From positions 2,852,001 through 2,916,000 of the forward strand of contig NZ_CP092123.1 in NCBI RefSeq assembly GCF_022343685.1: a stretch of 64,000 nt of DNA, written 5' to 3'. The DNA is from Marinobacterium sediminicola. GTDB taxonomy: Bacteria > Pseudomonadota > Gammaproteobacteria > Pseudomonadales > Balneatricaceae. The notes beneath the pieces were generated by a model that worked only from the letters and a program-made list of their open reading frames with translations, did no database searches and had not been told where the DNA came from. Positions 62,005-64,000 of this stretch are shown in pieces. Position numbers and translations under genes: made by a program. Within the stretch, counting starts at the first letter, position 1, and the number at the start of each line of letters is the position of its first letter.

Positions 62005-63339
62005 ATGCTTCACGCCTGGAAAGAAACCTTTGCCCGTTACCGGGACGTCCGCCTGTTATGGATCTTTCTGATGGGCTGTTGCAGCGGCTTTCCTTTCCTG
62101 CTCACCGGAAGCGTCCTCAGCGGCTGGCTCACTGACGCCGGTGTCGCCCGAGCTGAAGTCGGGTTATTGGGGAGTGTCGCCACTGTCTACGCCATCAACT
62201 TCCTCTGGGCACCATTGGTTGACCGTGTACACCTGCCTTTGCTCGGCCGGCTGGGCCAGCGACGCAGCTGGATTCTGCTGACCCAACTGATGATGCTGAT
62301 CTTTACGCTGCTGCTGGCCACAGTAAATCCTGCTTCACACCTGCTGATGGCGGGGCTCTTCGCATTCGGCATCGCAGCCAGTTCTGCCACCCAGGATATT
62401 GCCGTTGATGCCTATCGTATCGATCAGTTTGCACCCCACGAAAAAGCGTCTCTGCCTCCGGCCGCAGCAATCGCGATCATTGGCTGGTGGACCGGTTACT
62501 CCTGGCCAGGTTACCTGGCCTTTGCCCAGGCCGATCAACTGGGCTGGAACAACATTTACCTGCTTATGGCCGGAGTGATCCTGTTGCTGATGCTGTTTAC
62601 GCTGCTGGTACGCGAACCGGTTACAGCCCGAGAGCAACTGCAGGCGCAGGCAGAGCGACAGTATCAGCGCGAGCTGCATGGCAAACACTGGATCACCTGG
62701 TTTGCCGTGACGGTGTTTGAGCCTTTTGCTGAATTTTTCCGTAAGAACGGTATCAAGGTCGCCTTGATGCTGATGCTGTTCATTTTCCTGTTCAAGATTG
62801 GCGAGGCCTTTCTGGGGCGCATGTCAGTGGTTTTCTACAAGGAAGTGGGCTTCACTAACGAGCAGATCGGGGAATACACCAAACTGTTCGGCTGGTTCAT
62901 CACCGTCAGTTTTACCCTGCTCGGCAGTGCCTTCAATACCCGCTTTGGCGTGGTCAAAGGACTGTTGCTGGGCGGAAGCGCCATGGCTGCAAGCAACCTG
63001 ATGTTTGCCGTCATCGCCGCCGCAGGCCCGCTCGAGTGGCTGTTACTGATGACACTGGTTGTGGATAACTTTACAACCGCTTTTTCCACCGTCGCCTTTG
63101 TCTCCTTCCTGACACTGCTGACCGGCCGGGCTTTCAGTGCAACGCAATATGCCCTGCTGGCATCCCTGGGCAACCTGAGCCGCACCACGTTGGCCGGCTT
63201 AAGCGGTTATACAGTCGACTGGCTGGGCAGCTGGGAACGCTTCTTCATTGTAACTGCCCTCATGGTGCTGCCTTCCCTGATCATGCTCTGGATGCTCAGA
63301 GAGCGATTTAACGGACTCAGCGCAAGCGATATTAAATAA
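62005..63339 (+). CDS. AmpG-like major facilitator transporter
   Basis: 444 aa with 12 membrane segments. WIFLMGCCSGFPFLLTGSVLSGWL (split), FLWAPLVDR and SATQDIAVDAYRID are the AmpG/acetyl-CoA-transporter branch signatures. AmpG imports GlcNAc-anhydroMurNAc muropeptides for recycling; similarity makes this plausible but not certain, as the branch includes other carriers. ATG 62005 is preferred with AGGGA upstream; the TTG at 61996 is too close to it. No ampC or ampE-type gene is near. Confidence 0.82.
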   Translation: MLHAWKETFARYRDVRLLWIFLMGCCSGFPFLLTGSVLSGWLTDAGVARAEVGLLGSVATVYAINFLWAPLVDRVHLPLLGRLGQRRSWILLTQLMMLIFTLLLATVNPASHLLMAGLFAFGIAASSATQDIAVDAYRIDQFAPHEKASLPPAAAIAIIGWWTGYSWPGYLAFAQADQLGWNNIYLLMAGVILLLMLFTLLVREPVTAREQLQAQAERQYQRELHGKHWITWFAVTVFEPFAEFFRKNGIKVALMLMLFIFLFKIGEAFLGRMSVVFYKEVGFTNEQIGEYTKLFGWFITVSFTLLGSAFNTRFGVVKGLLLGGSAMAASNLMFAVIAAAGPLEWLLLMTLVVDNFTTAFSTVAFVSFLTLLTGRAFSATQYALLASLGNLSRTTLAGLSGYTVDWLGSWERFFIVTALMVLPSLIMLWMLRERFNGLSASDIK

Positions 63340-63356
63340 TAACAATTATCATTTAC
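63338..63356. promoter_or_regulatory. Fur-like box before the small gene
   Basis: TAATAACAATTATCATTTA shares AATTATCATTTA with Fur box 1 at 42817 and lies about 57 bases before the start of the 71-aa gene. It also overlaps the end region of the AmpG-like gene. Confidence 0.6.
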
Positions 63357-63412
63357 ATGCTAACAAGAGGCCATTATAGTCGAGCATACTCATCATGAAC
63401 GGAGGGATGCTC

Positions 63413-63628
63413 ATGACCTTTCAAATTAACGCCTGGCTGGAACACCCAACCCCAAAGCTCAGCATCAGTGACAAAAGCAGCGGAATGACATTGCTGGAAT
63501 GGCAAGGAGCACAACTACACCGCCTTTTGAACAAGGGCGGGCTGATGGCCGAGGACTTTCTTCGCAGTGGTGAAAGCGACCAGCAGGCACTGGCACGAGA
63601 GTTGTTTCTGCTCTGCTGCCAGGACTAG
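63413..63628 (+). CDS. small conserved-looking hypothetical protein behind a Fur box
   Basis: 71 aa from ATG 63413, which has GGAGGG seven bases upstream; ATG 63407 and 63395 are less well placed. No signal peptide or membrane helix. MTFQINAWLEHPTPKLSISD then WQGAQLHRLLNKGGLMAEDF and a C-terminal CC pair (LFLLCCQD). I do not recognise the family. The Fur-like box suggests induction under iron limitation. Confidence 0.65.
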   Translation: MTFQINAWLEHPTPKLSISDKSSGMTLLEWQGAQLHRLLNKGGLMAEDFLRSGESDQQALARELFLLCCQD

Positions 63629-63640
63629 GACACCAAAGCA

Positions 63641-63667
63641 CGGACGCTGCCATCACGACAGCGTCCG
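63641..63667. terminator. hairpin between convergent genes
   Basis: CGGACGCTG and CAGCGTCCG form a perfect nine-base stem with a nine-base loop between the small gene and yajQ. No T tract on either side, so termination is possible but not certain. Confidence 0.5.
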
Positions 63668-63674
63668 CCAATCA

Positions 63675-64000
63675 TCAATCGCGGAAGTTGTTGTACTGTA
63701 GCGGCAGCTCGATATCCGCTCCCCGCAAAAGCGCAATCGCTTCCTGCAAGTCATCCCGCTTCTTGCCGGTTACACGGACCTTGTCGCCCTGAATCTGAGT
63801 CTGAACTTTAAGTTTTGCATCCTTGATCACCTTGCCGATCTTCTTGCACATCGGCTGATCCAGCCCCTGGCGCAGCAGCACTTCCTGTTTCGCCTTGACG
63901 CCACTGACATCAGGGTCTTTCACTTCCATACATTTGATATCGATCTTGCGGCTGGTCAGCTTCGCCTTCAGCATCTCCAGCATCTGCTGCAACTGGAAAT
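63675..64000 (-). CDS. yajQ: YajQ family nucleotide-binding protein, C-terminal part
   Basis: About 108 residues of a protein of about 160 aa whose 5-prime end is beyond the window. KIGKVIKDAKLKVQTQIQGD (20 residues), VRVTGKKRDDLQEAIALLRG and the end LPLQYNNFRD are highly typical. YajQ proteins bind c-di-GMP in some species and other nucleotides or tRNA in others. The TTG-like codon at 63992 is an internal Leu, not a start, since the frame continues with FQ to the edge. Confidence 0.93.
   Translation of the reverse strand, partial: FQLQQMLEMLKAKLTSRKIDIKCMEVKDPDVSGVKAKQEVLLRQGLDQPMCKKIGKVIKDAKLKVQTQIQGDKVRVTGKKRDDLQEAIALLRGADIELPLQYNNFRD

Overview
The window reads as a continuous piece of chromosome from a GC-rich gammaproteobacterium. 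The gene content (class II DAHP synthase, FhpR/NorR-type regulator beside hmp, DUF3549, YqcC, MetR-type regulator, TRAP transporter, three-gene TRAP operon, TonB2/TtpC cluster, NhaC and NSS sodium-coupled carriers) points to a marine or halotolerant member of the Oceanospirillales/Pseudomonadales; a Marinobacterium-like genus is my best guess, an inference without any database search. No rRNA, tRNA, CRISPR array, insertion sequence, prophage or integron was seen. About 63 protein genes are supported, two of them cut by the window ends, plus one frameshifted gene remnant.

Layout. 1-5.8 kb: peroxiredoxin start, monothiol glutaredoxin, argD-argF, metR, class II DAHP synthase and yqcC. 5.8-10.1 kb: potassium handling (6TM K+ channel, Kef-type and NhaP2-type antiporters). 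10.2-14.3 kb: DUF3549, a probable replicative-helicase-loading pair (lambda P-like plus DnaT-like), a CBS protein, purU. 14.4-19.7 kb: archaeal-type AMP/thymidine phosphorylase overlapping a PRPP synthetase gene and alkB, then nfsA, a small conserved protein and a COG0523 GTPase with a possible Zur box. 19.7-22.6 kb: divergent norR/hmp with a sigma-54 promoter and two NorR sites. 22.8-28.5 kb: TRAP transporter, mmsA and a divergent LysR. 28.5-35.3 kb: cold-shock protein with a structured leader, NIT-domain chemoreceptor, YgiQ radical SAM protein, NhaC antiporter. 35.5-39.9 kb: mtgA and a copper-resistance operon (Cys-array leader protein, copA, copB, cytochrome b562). 39.9-45.3 kb: Fur-box-controlled divergent iron locus with a TonB-dependent receptor facing a PepSY/DUF2271/DUF4198/flavodoxin operon that ends in a broken EAL gene. 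45.4-51.7 kb: NSS symporter and a complete TonB2-type energising operon behind a Fur box. 51.9-58 kb: fumarase, UbiA prenyltransferase, trhP, thpR, GST, coiled-coil membrane protein. 58-61 kb: groES-groEL with a sigma-32 promoter, fxsA. 61-64 kb: SDR reductase behind a long palindrome, AmpG-like transporter, a small gene behind a Fur box, and yajQ entering from the right edge.

How it fits together. Iron is the strongest theme: three Fur-like boxes control a receptor, a candidate periplasmic/inner-membrane reductive iron-release operon, a TonB2 engine and a short unknown protein. Copper detoxification, NO detoxification, nitroreduction and chaperonins add a stress-response flavour. The best candidates for under-described biology are the PepSY-flavodoxin iron operon, the AMP-phosphorylase/PRPP-synthetase pair, the DnaT/P-like loader pair with overlapping reading frames, and the CX3CX3CX3C leader protein of the copper operon.
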